21,767 nucleotides of DNA from Clostridia bacterium. Lineage in GTDB: Bacteria; Bacillota; Clostridia; Christensenellales; Borkfalkiaceae. The notes beneath the pieces are model-generated. The model saw only the letters and a program-made list of their open reading frames with translations. It had not been told where the DNA came from and searched no databases. How positions within the stretch are numbered: position 1 is the stretch's first letter; every line of letters starts with the position of its first letter. Shown here piece after piece: positions 1 to 6,502 of this stretch. The stretch is taken from positions 1 to 21,767 of the forward strand of contig JAGCMG010000076.1 in assembly GCA_017646555.1 (NCBI GenBank). Direction: 5' to 3'. A program made the position numbers and the translations under genes.

Positions 1-384
1 AGGGCCACCAACTAACCCTTCAGGTGTTTTCTTTTTGTAAATTTGTGCAAGGGTACTTTCAACGAAAGCCGATGCCGCGCCGATAAGCGCAATAATCCAC
101 ATCCAAAACATAGACCCAAAGCCACCAAGGCAAAGTGCCGTAGAAACACCAATGATGTTACCCGTGCCAACTCTTGATGCTGTTGAAACCATAAGTGCTT
201 GAAAGGATGAAACGCCTTTGCCGTCTTTTGGTTTTTCGGTAACGGATTTAATTTGTTGACCTAAAAGTCTAAACTGAGCGAATTTAGAACGAATAGTAAA
301 GTAAATTCCTGCGCCAATAAGTAAAATAACTAAAAGATAAGTGTAAAGCGCGTCTGAAATAAAAGCAACGATTTTATCAAACAT
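1..384 (-). CDS. Sodium:alanine symporter family (AGCS) protein, N-terminal part
   Basis: The first 128 residues of a membrane transporter; the rest lies beyond the left edge. The AGCS family co-transports small neutral amino acids (alanine, glycine) with Na+ across the cytoplasmic membrane. The recognisable block is SRVGTGNIIGVSTAL at about residues 69-83, followed by a GGFGSMFWMWIIALIG segment and a FVESTLAQIYK stretch, which is the family's signature region. A hydrophobic segment at about residues 8-27 is the first membrane span. The start at 384 is supported by TAGGAG seven bases upstream on the minus strand and by a matching promoter. The gene is divergent from rsmE and has no visible link to the surface locus. 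The family call is firm; the exact substrate cannot be read. Confidence 0.9.
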   Translation of the reverse strand, partial: MFDKIVAFISDALYTYLLVILLIGAGIYFTIRSKFAQFRLLGQQIKSVTEKPKDGKGVSSFQALMVSTASRVGTGNIIGVSTALCLGGFGSMFWMWIIALIGAASAFVESTLAQIYKKKTPEGLVGGP

Positions 385-412
385 AAAATACTCCTAAATA
401 AATGTCCGATAA

Positions 413-441
413 ATTATAACATAAACTAATGGGAAAATCAA
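413..441 (-). promoter_or_regulatory. Sigma-A promoter of the AGCS symporter gene
   Basis: On the minus strand, TTGATT (441-436) is followed after 17 bases by a perfect TATAAT (418-413). TG one base before the -10 makes it an extended -10. It lies about 30 bases upstream of the symporter start and is back to back with the rsmE promoter. Confidence 0.7.
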
Positions 442-453
442 TAGTAAAAAGGG

Positions 454-482
454 TTGAAATGTCGTTAAACCTTTGATATAAT
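454..482 (+). promoter_or_regulatory. Sigma-A promoter of the rsmE-rsmF-like operon
   Basis: TTGAAA (454-459), a 17-base spacer and TATAAT (477-482), with an extended -10 TG at 474-475. The rsmE start codon is only 17 bases past the -10, so the 5' leader is very short, just long enough to hold the AAGAGG ribosome binding site. Confidence 0.75.
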
Positions 483-498
483 AGTTAAGAGGTATATT

Positions 499-1248
499 AT
501 GTATAATTTTTTCGTTAACAAGCAACTAAAAAAGGACGCTATTATCACCATTGTTGGTGAAGATTTTAACCATATAAAAAACGTTCTTCGTATGAAAGTT
601 GGGGAAAAGATTTATTTAAGTGCAAATTCAAAAACGGCGCTATGCGTTATTAGTGATTTTACAAATGATAGCGTAATTGTAAAGGTGTTAGAAGAAGATT
701 GTTTAGGCACGGAACTTCCTATTGAAATTTATCTTTTTCAAGGCTTAATAAAGGCTGATAAGTTTGAACTTGTTTTACAAAAAGCAGTAGAACTTGGTGT
801 AAAGGGAATATACCCCGTAGAAATGTCGCGTTCAGTCGTAAAGATAGAAGAAAAGAAAAAATCTCAAAAAACCGAGCGTTGGCAAGCCATAGCAGAGGCT
901 GGCGCAAAGCAAAGTAAGCGCAATATCGTTCCAACGGTTTTTGAGCCAATTTCGTATAAAAACGCAGTCAAATTAGCCAAGGAAATGGACTTATTTTTAG
1001 TGCCATACGAAAATAAAAACGGTATGAAACCAACACTTGACGCGTTAAAAAAGATAAAAGATAACGTAAAAGTAGCAATTTTAATCGGCCCAGAGGGTGG
1101 TTTTGAAGAAAATGAAATTGAACTAGCTAAAACTTCCGGTGGGGAAATAATATCGTTAGGCAAACGAATTTTGCGTGCTGAAACAGCGTCGATAACGGCA
1201 ATAAGCGCGTGCATGATGTATGCCGAAATAAACATAAATAAGGACTAA
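499..1248 (+). CDS. rsmE: 16S rRNA (uracil-1498-N3)-methyltransferase RsmE
   Basis: Methylates N3 of U1498 in 16S rRNA in the 30S subunit, using S-adenosylmethionine; a SPOUT-class (knotted) enzyme. At 249 residues it has the usual family length. Residues 1-70 fit the N-terminal PUA-like RNA-binding domain (HIKNVLRMKVGEKI). The C-terminal SPOUT knot is shown by ILIGPEGGF with GPEGG at 197-201, and by LGKRILRAETA at about 220-230, the family's cofactor-binding signatures. The ATG has AAGAGG upstream. The next gene starts two bases after the stop, so the two are co-transcribed and probably translationally coupled. In many Bacillota rsmE sits beside prmA; here the partner is a second rRNA methyltransferase. 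Confidence 0.95.
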   Translation: MYNFFVNKQLKKDAIITIVGEDFNHIKNVLRMKVGEKIYLSANSKTALCVISDFTNDSVIVKVLEEDCLGTELPIEIYLFQGLIKADKFELVLQKAVELGVKGIYPVEMSRSVVKIEEKKKSQKTERWQAIAEAGAKQSKRNIVPTVFEPISYKNAVKLAKEMDLFLVPYENKNGMKPTLDALKKIKDNVKVAILIGPEGGFEENEIELAKTSGGEIISLGKRILRAETASITAISACMMYAEININKD

Positions 1249-1250
1249 TT

Positions 1251-2603
1251 ATGGATTTACCAATAGACTACTCTTTAAGAATGAAAGAGTTGTTAAAAGA
1301 CGAATATGACGAATATATCAATTCGTTTAATGATGAGCCTATAAAAGCGTTCAGGGTCAATACTGCTAAAATATCGGTTGAAGATTTTGCAAAAATCAAC
1401 CCGTTCAAGACGGAAAAAATCCCGTATGCCGATTATGGTTATTATTACGAATACGATAAAATCGGCACGCACCCGTACCATCATTTAGGGCTCATTTATT
1501 GTCAAGAACCAGGCGCTATGGCACCTATTGAGTGCATTGATATTAAACCTGACTGGCACGTTTTAGACGTATGTTCTGCCCCAGGGGGGAAGAGCACTCA
1601 AATAGCAAATAAACTTAACGATAACGGCGTGATAGTGTCAAATGAAATAATATCTTCACGCTGTAAAATTTTGGTAGGGAATATTGAAAGATTAGGCATA
1701 AAAAACGCCGTGACCACTTGTATGGACACGACTAAACTATCAAAATTATACCCGAACGTTTTCAATCTCGTAGTAGTTGACGCGCCTTGCTCGGGCGAGG
1801 GTATGTTTAGAAAAGACGAGACTGCAATTAAAGAATGGAGCGTAGAACACGTAAATTCTTGCGCTAAAAGACAGTCTATAATTTTAGAAAACGCATCAAA
1901 AACTGTTAAAAACGGTGGTTATTTAATATATTCAACGTGTACTTTTTCACTTGAAGAAAATGAAAAAGTCGTGGATGAATTTTTATCAACTCACCCAAAT
2001 TTCGAACTTATAAAAGTCAATGAAAAGGTGTTAAATCAAACGACAGACGGTATAATTTTTGACGGTGCAAAAAATAAAAATCTTAATTTTTGTAGAAGAT
2101 TTTACCCGCATAAAAATAAAGGTGAAGGACAGTTTATGGCACTATTTCACAATACCGTTATAGGCGAAAACGCACCAATTCGTTATAAAAATAGCGAAAA
2201 AGCCCCTAAAGAAGTAATAAACTTTTTATCAGAAACATTAACGGATTTTGATAAAGGCAAAGTCATAATGTATAATGATAAGCCCGTATACTTTAATCCG
2301 AATTTTCCTATTTTTGACGGCGCGCATTTTACCGTTGGCGTAACGATAGGCGAAATAAAAAAGAACTATATTTTGCCACACCATCAATTTTTTTCTTCTC
2401 TTGGGAATAAGTTTAAAAATAAGATAGAACTTTCGATTGATTCGGACGAACTAAAAAAATATTTACACGGCGAAGAATTTGAAACGACCACTAAAAACGG
2501 CTATGCAGTAATAACTGTAAACGGCGTAGCGTTAGGTGGCGTAAAAGTAGTAAACGGAACAGCAAAAAATCATTATCCAAAAGGTTTAAGAACTGCAAAA
2601 TAA
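1251..2603 (+). CDS. RsmF/NOL1-NOP2-sun family rRNA (cytosine-C5)-methyltransferase
   Basis: A SAM-dependent RNA m5C methyltransferase. The AdoMet site is DVCSAPGGK at 106-114. Motif IV is VVVDAPCSGEG with Cys180, and motif VI is YSTCTFSLEENE with Cys230. The TC cysteine is the expected nucleophile and the PC cysteine its partner, so the enzyme looks active. The C-terminal 120 residues end in a GGVKVVNGTAKNHYPKGLR block, typical of the PUA-like tail of bacterial RsmF-type proteins (about 450 residues, as here). It probably modifies 16S rRNA. The ribosome binding site AAGGA (1240-1244) overlaps the end of rsmE. RsmF-like enzymes in Bacillota can target more than one cytosine (YebU versus RsmF behaviour), so I give no symbol. 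Confidence 0.9.
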   Translation: MDLPIDYSLRMKELLKDEYDEYINSFNDEPIKAFRVNTAKISVEDFAKINPFKTEKIPYADYGYYYEYDKIGTHPYHHLGLIYCQEPGAMAPIECIDIKPDWHVLDVCSAPGGKSTQIANKLNDNGVIVSNEIISSRCKILVGNIERLGIKNAVTTCMDTTKLSKLYPNVFNLVVVDAPCSGEGMFRKDETAIKEWSVEHVNSCAKRQSIILENASKTVKNGGYLIYSTCTFSLEENEKVVDEFLSTHPNFELIKVNEKVLNQTTDGIIFDGAKNKNLNFCRRFYPHKNKGEGQFMALFHNTVIGENAPIRYKNSEKAPKEVINFLSETLTDFDKGKVIMYNDKPVYFNPNFPIFDGAHFTVGVTIGEIKKNYILPHHQFFSSLGNKFKNKIELSIDSDELKKYLHGEEFETTTKNGYAVITVNGVALGGVKVVNGTAKNHYPKGLRTAK

Positions 2604-2800
2604 ATCTTAATTTTTTTTCATTATAAATGATAATATTTTTCATTTTAAGCGCGTATAATGAAAATAATAAAAATGTATTGTGCAATGTGTATAAATTATT
2701 AAATACTAAATTATGCAACTTGTACAACAATTTTAAAAAATATTGATAAAGCGAAATTTAAGTGATATATTTAATAAAAAAAGTACGCATACGCACGATT

Positions 2801-2823
2801 CCGTCAGCAAAATTTGCAGACGG
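2801..2823. repeat. 23-bp near-perfect palindrome, possible operator or terminator
   Basis: The arms CCGTCAGCAAA and TTTGCAGACGG flank a single central A, with one mismatched pair. The right arm overlaps the candidate -35 hexamer of the next gene, which suits a repressor or activator site. As RNA it would form an 11-pair hairpin followed by a T-rich but G-interrupted tail, so a weak terminator is the alternative. Confidence 0.5.
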
Positions 2824-2843
2824 TGTTTTGTGTTTAATATAAT
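2814..2843 (+). promoter_or_regulatory. Candidate promoter of the EAL-like/TasA-like/SipW operon
   Basis: TTGCAG (2814-2819), an 18-base spacer and a perfect TATAAT (2838-2843), 41 bases before the first start codon. The -35 is weak, so an activator may be needed. It overlaps the 23-bp palindrome. Confidence 0.45.
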
Positions 2844-2884
2844 GCGTTACAATCAAGTAAAGCGCAAAGCGCAAATGGTTTTTT

Positions 2885-3748
2885 ATGGCTGAACAAATAT
2901 CAAAAAATTCAAATGCAAGAAGAATAGAACTTGGCACTAAGCATCCAATCGGCTATTATTATTCGGTTGGACAAACGGCGAACGGTGACCTTGCTTACGT
3001 CGACTTGCAACAATTTTTAAATGACAAATTCAGCGGTAGAATATCGCAGTCACAATACTTTGCAGTAGCAGAGCAAACCAAGCGTATTTTCTCATTGAAC
3101 TCAATGATGATAGATAGGGTTGCTGAGGAAAAGAAACTTGCAAAAGACGCGCGCTTTATGGTGCAAATCTCAGCGCAATGGTTTAGCAACCAATCAAAAA
3201 TCCGTTTACTTAAAGAAATGGTAGAAACTTTAGGCAAAGGCGTAATTTTATGTTTTGATGCAGTAAGTTTAGTAAACGCCGGTCCTGAGGCAAAGGCAGT
3301 ATTAGACGAATTCGCATTAGAGTATGAGTTTGAAGTGTTGCTTGACAATATAGAATACTTATCGTTCGTGCAATTTTTAGGGTACAAAGCCAACTACATA
3401 CGATTTGACGCGCGTTTTTTAGAAATGGGTGAAGTAAATGCTGAAATAGCGTTCGGATTTTTGAAAAACTATACCGACGCAAACGGAATGAAACTTGTCG
3501 TAAAGAACATAAAGAGCGAACAAGAAAAGGACTATTATATAGGCCTTGGCGCTGACATAGTAGAGGGCGTGGGCGTATACACACCTAAAAAGCGAATAGC
3601 AAGAATAATGAACGACTTTAAGGTGGAAAGAATTTCCGCTTATGACGACGATTTTGAAGACGACGACGATTTTGAAACGGAAGACGATATTAAGTTAGAA
3701 TATCAAACGCAACCGACTAAAATTGACGAAACGGCTGAAGACGAATAA
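2885..3748 (+). CDS. Degenerate EAL-domain-like protein with acidic C-terminal tail
   Basis: A soluble 287-residue protein with no signal or membrane span. The stretch from about 90 to 236 follows the EAL (c-di-GMP phosphodiesterase) fold by pattern. ARFMVQISAQWF (89-100) matches the 'vniS..q' strand, YIRFDARFLEM (171-181) the 'yiKiDrsFv' strand, and KLVVKNIKSEQE through GADIVEGVGVYTPKK (203-236) the 'vvAEGVE...G.dyvQGy.fs.P' end. The metal-binding residues are missing: FDA replaces EAL at 124-126, LLDNIEY replaces the DDFG loop, and KNIKS replaces AEGVE. It is therefore probably catalytically dead and a sensor or scaffold, if the fold call is right. The last 35 residues are strongly acidic (Asp/Glu runs from 254). 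It is first in the operon, 22 bases before the next gene. No clear ribosome binding site precedes the ATG. The EAL relationship was judged by eye. Confidence 0.6.
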   Translation: MAEQISKNSNARRIELGTKHPIGYYYSVGQTANGDLAYVDLQQFLNDKFSGRISQSQYFAVAEQTKRIFSLNSMMIDRVAEEKKLAKDARFMVQISAQWFSNQSKIRLLKEMVETLGKGVILCFDAVSLVNAGPEAKAVLDEFALEYEFEVLLDNIEYLSFVQFLGYKANYIRFDARFLEMGEVNAEIAFGFLKNYTDANGMKLVVKNIKSEQEKDYYIGLGADIVEGVGVYTPKKRIARIMNDFKVERISAYDDDFEDDDDFETEDDIKLEYQTQPTKIDETAEDE

Positions 3749-3770
3749 AAAGCAAATATCGGAGTGAGTA

Positions 3771-4610
3771 ATGTCTAACGAAGTAGAAATAAAATTGAAT
3801 AAGTTAGAAACTCACCGCCAATTAAAGCGTGCCAAGATATTTAAAATCGTGGTAACGGTGTTATTAGCAATAATGATACCTCTTATGATTTGGGGTATGG
3901 TAGCCTTAAATCAAGAAACGGGCGGTTACAAAATCCGCGTAGGTCCAGGTAGTGAGTATAGGTTGTCCTTATCTTTTGATGAAGATTTTAAGGACGGTGG
4001 ACATTCGGTACTTAATTGTAACGTAAATACCTCAAGTAAAAGTGAAGGCGCAACGTACGAAGATTTAGTTAAAGAAATCAACGATTTAATAAACGGCGAT
4101 ACAAAACTTGATATAAACCCAGGTGGCGATAGTGCAACTGCAAATGGCAACGACCAGTATATGGTAAGTAAGTTTTACTTAAAGTCAACTGAACCGAAAG
4201 GTGGTAAAGCGCTACAATACGTTTTTAGAATTTATATTGACGACGTGGTGAGTAACGCACTCGCCGCAGCGCGTATATATATAATTTCCGATACGGACAA
4301 TCCTGAAAACAGTATACACGAAATGGTTGCGCAACCAGGTGCTAACGGTGATAGGGAATACGTTGCAACAAAAGGTAAAGGCAGTAGCGAATACGTAAAA
4401 GACAAAAACGGTAACGACTGGTTATGCACTAACTTAAGACAAAATTCCGACGGCGTTTGGTATTATGAAAGTGAAGTATCGTTTTTACAACCAACCGAAG
4501 CTTGTGGTTTTTGCGTAGCCGTATGGTATGAAGGTAGCGACCCCGACCATAACGATAGTATAATCGGTGGTTATTTTACCTATAATTTAGAATTTGTAAT
4601 AATTGATTAA
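3771..4610 (+). CDS. Membrane-anchored TasA/camelysin-like surface protein
   Basis: A 279-residue protein. It has a charged cytoplasmic head (1-22), one hydrophobic span (about 24-46) and a long exported domain. The C-terminal block CVAVWYEGSDPDHND (248-262) followed by a GGYFTYNLEF strand matches the 'iWfEG.Dp......gg.i...l.F' ending seen in many clostridial SipW-dependent TasA-like proteins. Unlike the other exported proteins here, it lacks an A-x-A-W/F cleavage motif after the span, so it may stay anchored as a type II membrane protein. Cysteines at 83, 219, 245 and 248 could form disulfides. GGAG precedes the ATG. Its place just before the probable major subunit suggests a base, anchor or assembly role, comparable in position to Bacillus TapA; that comparison is inference. 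Confidence 0.6.
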   Translation: MSNEVEIKLNKLETHRQLKRAKIFKIVVTVLLAIMIPLMIWGMVALNQETGGYKIRVGPGSEYRLSLSFDEDFKDGGHSVLNCNVNTSSKSEGATYEDLVKEINDLINGDTKLDINPGGDSATANGNDQYMVSKFYLKSTEPKGGKALQYVFRIYIDDVVSNALAAARIYIISDTDNPENSIHEMVAQPGANGDREYVATKGKGSSEYVKDKNGNDWLCTNLRQNSDGVWYYESEVSFLQPTEACGFCVAVWYEGSDPDHNDSIIGGYFTYNLEFVIID

Positions 4611-4615
4611 TTAAC

Positions 4616-4644
4616 AAACGGCATATAACGTAATGCGCCGTTTT
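4616..4644 (+). terminator. Terminator-like hairpin after the anchored TasA-like gene
   Basis: The arms AAACGGC (4616-4622) and GCCGTTT (4637-4643) form a 7-bp stem with a 14-base loop and a short T-rich tail. It is weak as a terminator and may be one half of a switch with the hairpin at 4655-4680. Confidence 0.4.
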
Positions 4645-4654
4645 AAATAGGAAC

Positions 4655-4680
4655 TAACGGGAAATCTTTTCAACCCGTTA
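4655..4680 (+). promoter_or_regulatory. Leader hairpin upstream of the major subunit gene
   Basis: TAACGGG (4655-4661) pairs with CCCGTTA (4674-4680) around a 12-base loop. CCGTT at 4638-4642 in the preceding hairpin can instead pair with AACGG at 4656-4660, so the two hairpins and the 2:3 pairing exclude each other. A 17-bp A/T palindrome (4684-4700) then leads straight into the TAAGGAG ribosome binding site. No convincing sigma-A promoter was found in this gap. Confidence 0.4.
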
Positions 4681-4713
4681 AGATAAAAAATAATTTTTTA
4701 TAAGGAGAAAATT

Positions 4714-5466
4714 ATGAAAAAATCACTTTTGATGACAATCATCATGACCCTCGTACTCGTAGTAGCAATGTCAACTGCAACCTACGCATGGTACACCTCA
4801 AGTAGTGCTGTTAGCGTTAGCAAAACTACTGTTAGCACTGCTACATCTGGTTCTTCCAACTTAGCAATCGGTGCTGAAGCTGGTGGTAACATTACGTCTA
4901 TTTCTATGACGATGGATAAGGCTGTTGAACCTATGATTCCTACTACTAACTGGACTGTTGGAACTACTGCATATTTAACTGCTCTTAATGGTTTTAATAA
5001 AGCAGATATCGACGTAAGTGGTAACTTTACTGACTCTGTTTCTGATGCTACTGCTGCAACCATTAAAACCGTAACCCCTAACGGTGGTCAAGCTAAAAAC
5101 CAAGAAAACTTCTACGTTTCTAATAGAAACCAAACTGAAGCAACTGGTATCACCGCATCTGTTACTATTGATTCTAACCAACTTGGTCTTTGCGTAGCAA
5201 TCTTTGCTGATGGCAAACTTGTTGGTGTTTGGAGCAATGGCGACGTTCAATATGGCGTTGTAACTAAAGGTGCTGCTGCATCAAGCATTAATACCACTAT
5301 GACCAAAGCTACCAACCCTGCAACTGTTTCTTCAAGCGTTGCTGCATTAGGTGCTGTTGAAATCAACGTTATCGCTTGGTTTAACGGTATTGACCTTACT
5401 TCTGCTGAAGCAGGTCAAAGCGCTACGTTCACAATCAACTTCAGCGCAGTTGCTGCAGTTGCTTAA
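4714..5466 (+). CDS. Probable major secreted subunit with SipW-type signal peptide
   Basis: A 250-residue exported protein. The signal is residues 1-25: KK head, hydrophobic core, then TATYAWYTS. That small-x-YAW ending is the hallmark of substrates of ER-type (SipW) signal peptidases such as TasA; cleavage is expected near Ala25. The mature part is rich in Ser, Thr, Ala and Gly, has one Cys, and looks beta-rich. Near its end INVIAWFNGIDL and the closing TFTINFSA strand resemble the C-terminal block of the anchored protein encoded just upstream. Codon choice (GCT, GGT, ACT, AAC over AAT) is that of a strongly expressed gene, and the ribosome binding site AAGGAG is strong. Very stable RNA hairpins flank it. 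I infer that it is the main structural subunit of a surface fibre or layer. No specific family can be named. Confidence 0.7.
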   Translation: MKKSLLMTIIMTLVLVVAMSTATYAWYTSSSAVSVSKTTVSTATSGSSNLAIGAEAGGNITSISMTMDKAVEPMIPTTNWTVGTTAYLTALNGFNKADIDVSGNFTDSVSDATAATIKTVTPNGGQAKNQENFYVSNRNQTEATGITASVTIDSNQLGLCVAIFADGKLVGVWSNGDVQYGVVTKGAAASSINTTMTKATNPATVSSSVAALGAVEINVIAWFNGIDLTSAEAGQSATFTINFSAVAAVA

Positions 5467-5496
5467 TTATTAATAAATAATTAATTCAAAATGATT

Positions 5497-5540
5497 TAAC
5501 ATAATTGGTTGCCCGTCTTCGGGCGGGCGACCTTGTGTTA
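5497..5540 (+). terminator. Very stable UUCG hairpin between subunit and signal peptidase genes
   Basis: GGTTGCCCGTC (5507-5517) pairs with GGCGGGCGACC (5522-5532) around TTCG, giving an 11-bp stem closed by a C(UUCG)G tetraloop. TAACATAA (5497-5504) and TTGTGTTA (5533-5540) extend it. The T-run (5552-5558) is displaced by 11 bases, so it is probably a leaky terminator or an mRNA 3'-end stabiliser that keeps subunit mRNA in excess over the downstream genes. Confidence 0.65.
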
Positions 5541-5581
5541 TCTTATGCAAATTTTTTTACTTACTAATCGTTTTACTAACA

Positions 5582-6484
5582 ATGGTTAAAAATTTAAAAA
5601 ACAACAAAATTTTAAAAAGAATACTCTTCGGTATAGAATGCGCGCTTATTGTTATATGCGTGGTTTTTTCAGTTATAGTGATAACTAATGCCGGTGGGTT
5701 TAATAAAGACGAAACGGGCAGACGCTCGTTACTTATGACGGTAGAGTCTGATTCAATGACGCCTACCTTTACAAAAAGCGACCTTATTATTACCAGCAAG
5801 CCTATTGAAAGTGGGCATTACGATTTAGGCACGATAGTAACTTTCGTAGATAGTGGTGCAGATGGTTTTAACTACTATAACACCCACAGAATCGTAGGGT
5901 ATAGGTATTTTGACCAAAATGGTCAATATTCTTCTGACAACGTAGTTTATTTACAAAAAGGTACGCTTGAAACTTTTGCTCAATTTGAAAATATCTACGG
6001 GGAAAATGCGTTCCACTCGTATATAACCCGTGGTGACAAATATACTCTTGAATCGGCAGGCAAAAACGATATTAGTTTAATTACGGATTTTTCTATCGGT
6101 AAGGAACTTGATGATGCTGAAATTCACCAAAACAGTTCTTTCGTAGCAGTTTACAAAACTGATATCGACGGTATGGGCTCCGTTCTTCGTTGGTTTAGAG
6201 ACCCTACTAATTTCTTTTTAGTAACGGTTTTACCGTTAATGCTTTTGTTTGCTTATAATATTTTCACGATAGTTAGAATTATCGTTAAAAACAAAATTGA
6301 AAAAGCAAGAAACGAGTCAAAGATTGACGAAGACGAAATCAAGAGAAAAACTATTGAAGAATATTTTATTTCAACGGGCTTATCGGCAGAAGAAGCACGC
6401 GAAAAAGCGCTTTTGCAATTCCCGATAAAAACTGAAGAAACTAATATACAAGAATCGGTTTTAATTGAAACCGAAAACAACTAA
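5582..6484 (+). CDS. ER-type (SipW-like) signal peptidase I, copy 1
   Basis: A membrane serine protease (family S26B) that removes signal peptides outside the membrane. It has an N-terminal span (about 14-37), then the catalytic box ESDSMTP with Ser58. In NTHRIVGY, His102 stands where bacterial-type peptidases have Lys; this is the diagnostic feature of the SipW/ER class. Box E is TRGDKY (149-154), with downstream Asp residues. A second span lies at about 213-237, followed by a cytoplasmic tail of about 60 residues that is highly charged, longer than in Bacillus SipW. All expected catalytic residues are present. The natural substrates are the neighbouring YAWY/YAWF/FAWY-signal proteins. No Shine-Dalgarno sequence is visible before the ATG, so translation may be low. 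The next gene follows after 18 bases. Confidence 0.85.
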   Translation: MVKNLKNNKILKRILFGIECALIVICVVFSVIVITNAGGFNKDETGRRSLLMTVESDSMTPTFTKSDLIITSKPIESGHYDLGTIVTFVDSGADGFNYYNTHRIVGYRYFDQNGQYSSDNVVYLQKGTLETFAQFENIYGENAFHSYITRGDKYTLESAGKNDISLITDFSIGKELDDAEIHQNSSFVAVYKTDIDGMGSVLRWFRDPTNFFLVTVLPLMLLFAYNIFTIVRIIVKNKIEKARNESKIDEDEIKRKTIEEYFISTGLSAEEAREKALLQFPIKTEETNIQESVLIETENN

Positions 6485-6502
6485 AATTAAAAGGAAAAGA
6501 CA

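Larger units (their letters stand above)
2604..2884. other. AT-rich intergenic region separating housekeeping genes from the surface locus
   Basis: A 281-base non-coding stretch. It begins with a T-run (2611-2618) after the rsmF-like stop and an imperfect A/T hairpin around 2635-2665 that could end transcription. A long featureless AT-rich part follows. Near the end are the 23-bp palindrome at 2801-2823, a candidate promoter at 2814-2843 and the tandem heptamer AAAGCGC at 2860-2873. No credible small gene is seen on either strand. Confidence 0.6.

Noticed and set aside
864..1235. Antisense open frames within rsmE and other genes (for example 2995-3393 and 9195-9569, minus strand)
   Set aside because: They lie wholly inside well-supported genes, lack ribosome binding sites and show no recognisable motifs.
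2604..2884. c-di-GMP riboswitch, suggested by the EAL-like gene downstream
   Set aside because: I could not find the conserved GEMM-type core or its tetraloop receptor pair in this region; only the palindrome and an AT-rich stretch are visible.
4603..4629. A promoter TTGATT/TATAAC upstream of the major subunit gene
   Set aside because: The spacer is 15 bases and both boxes are imperfect. It overlaps the hairpin at 4616, so I do not call it.
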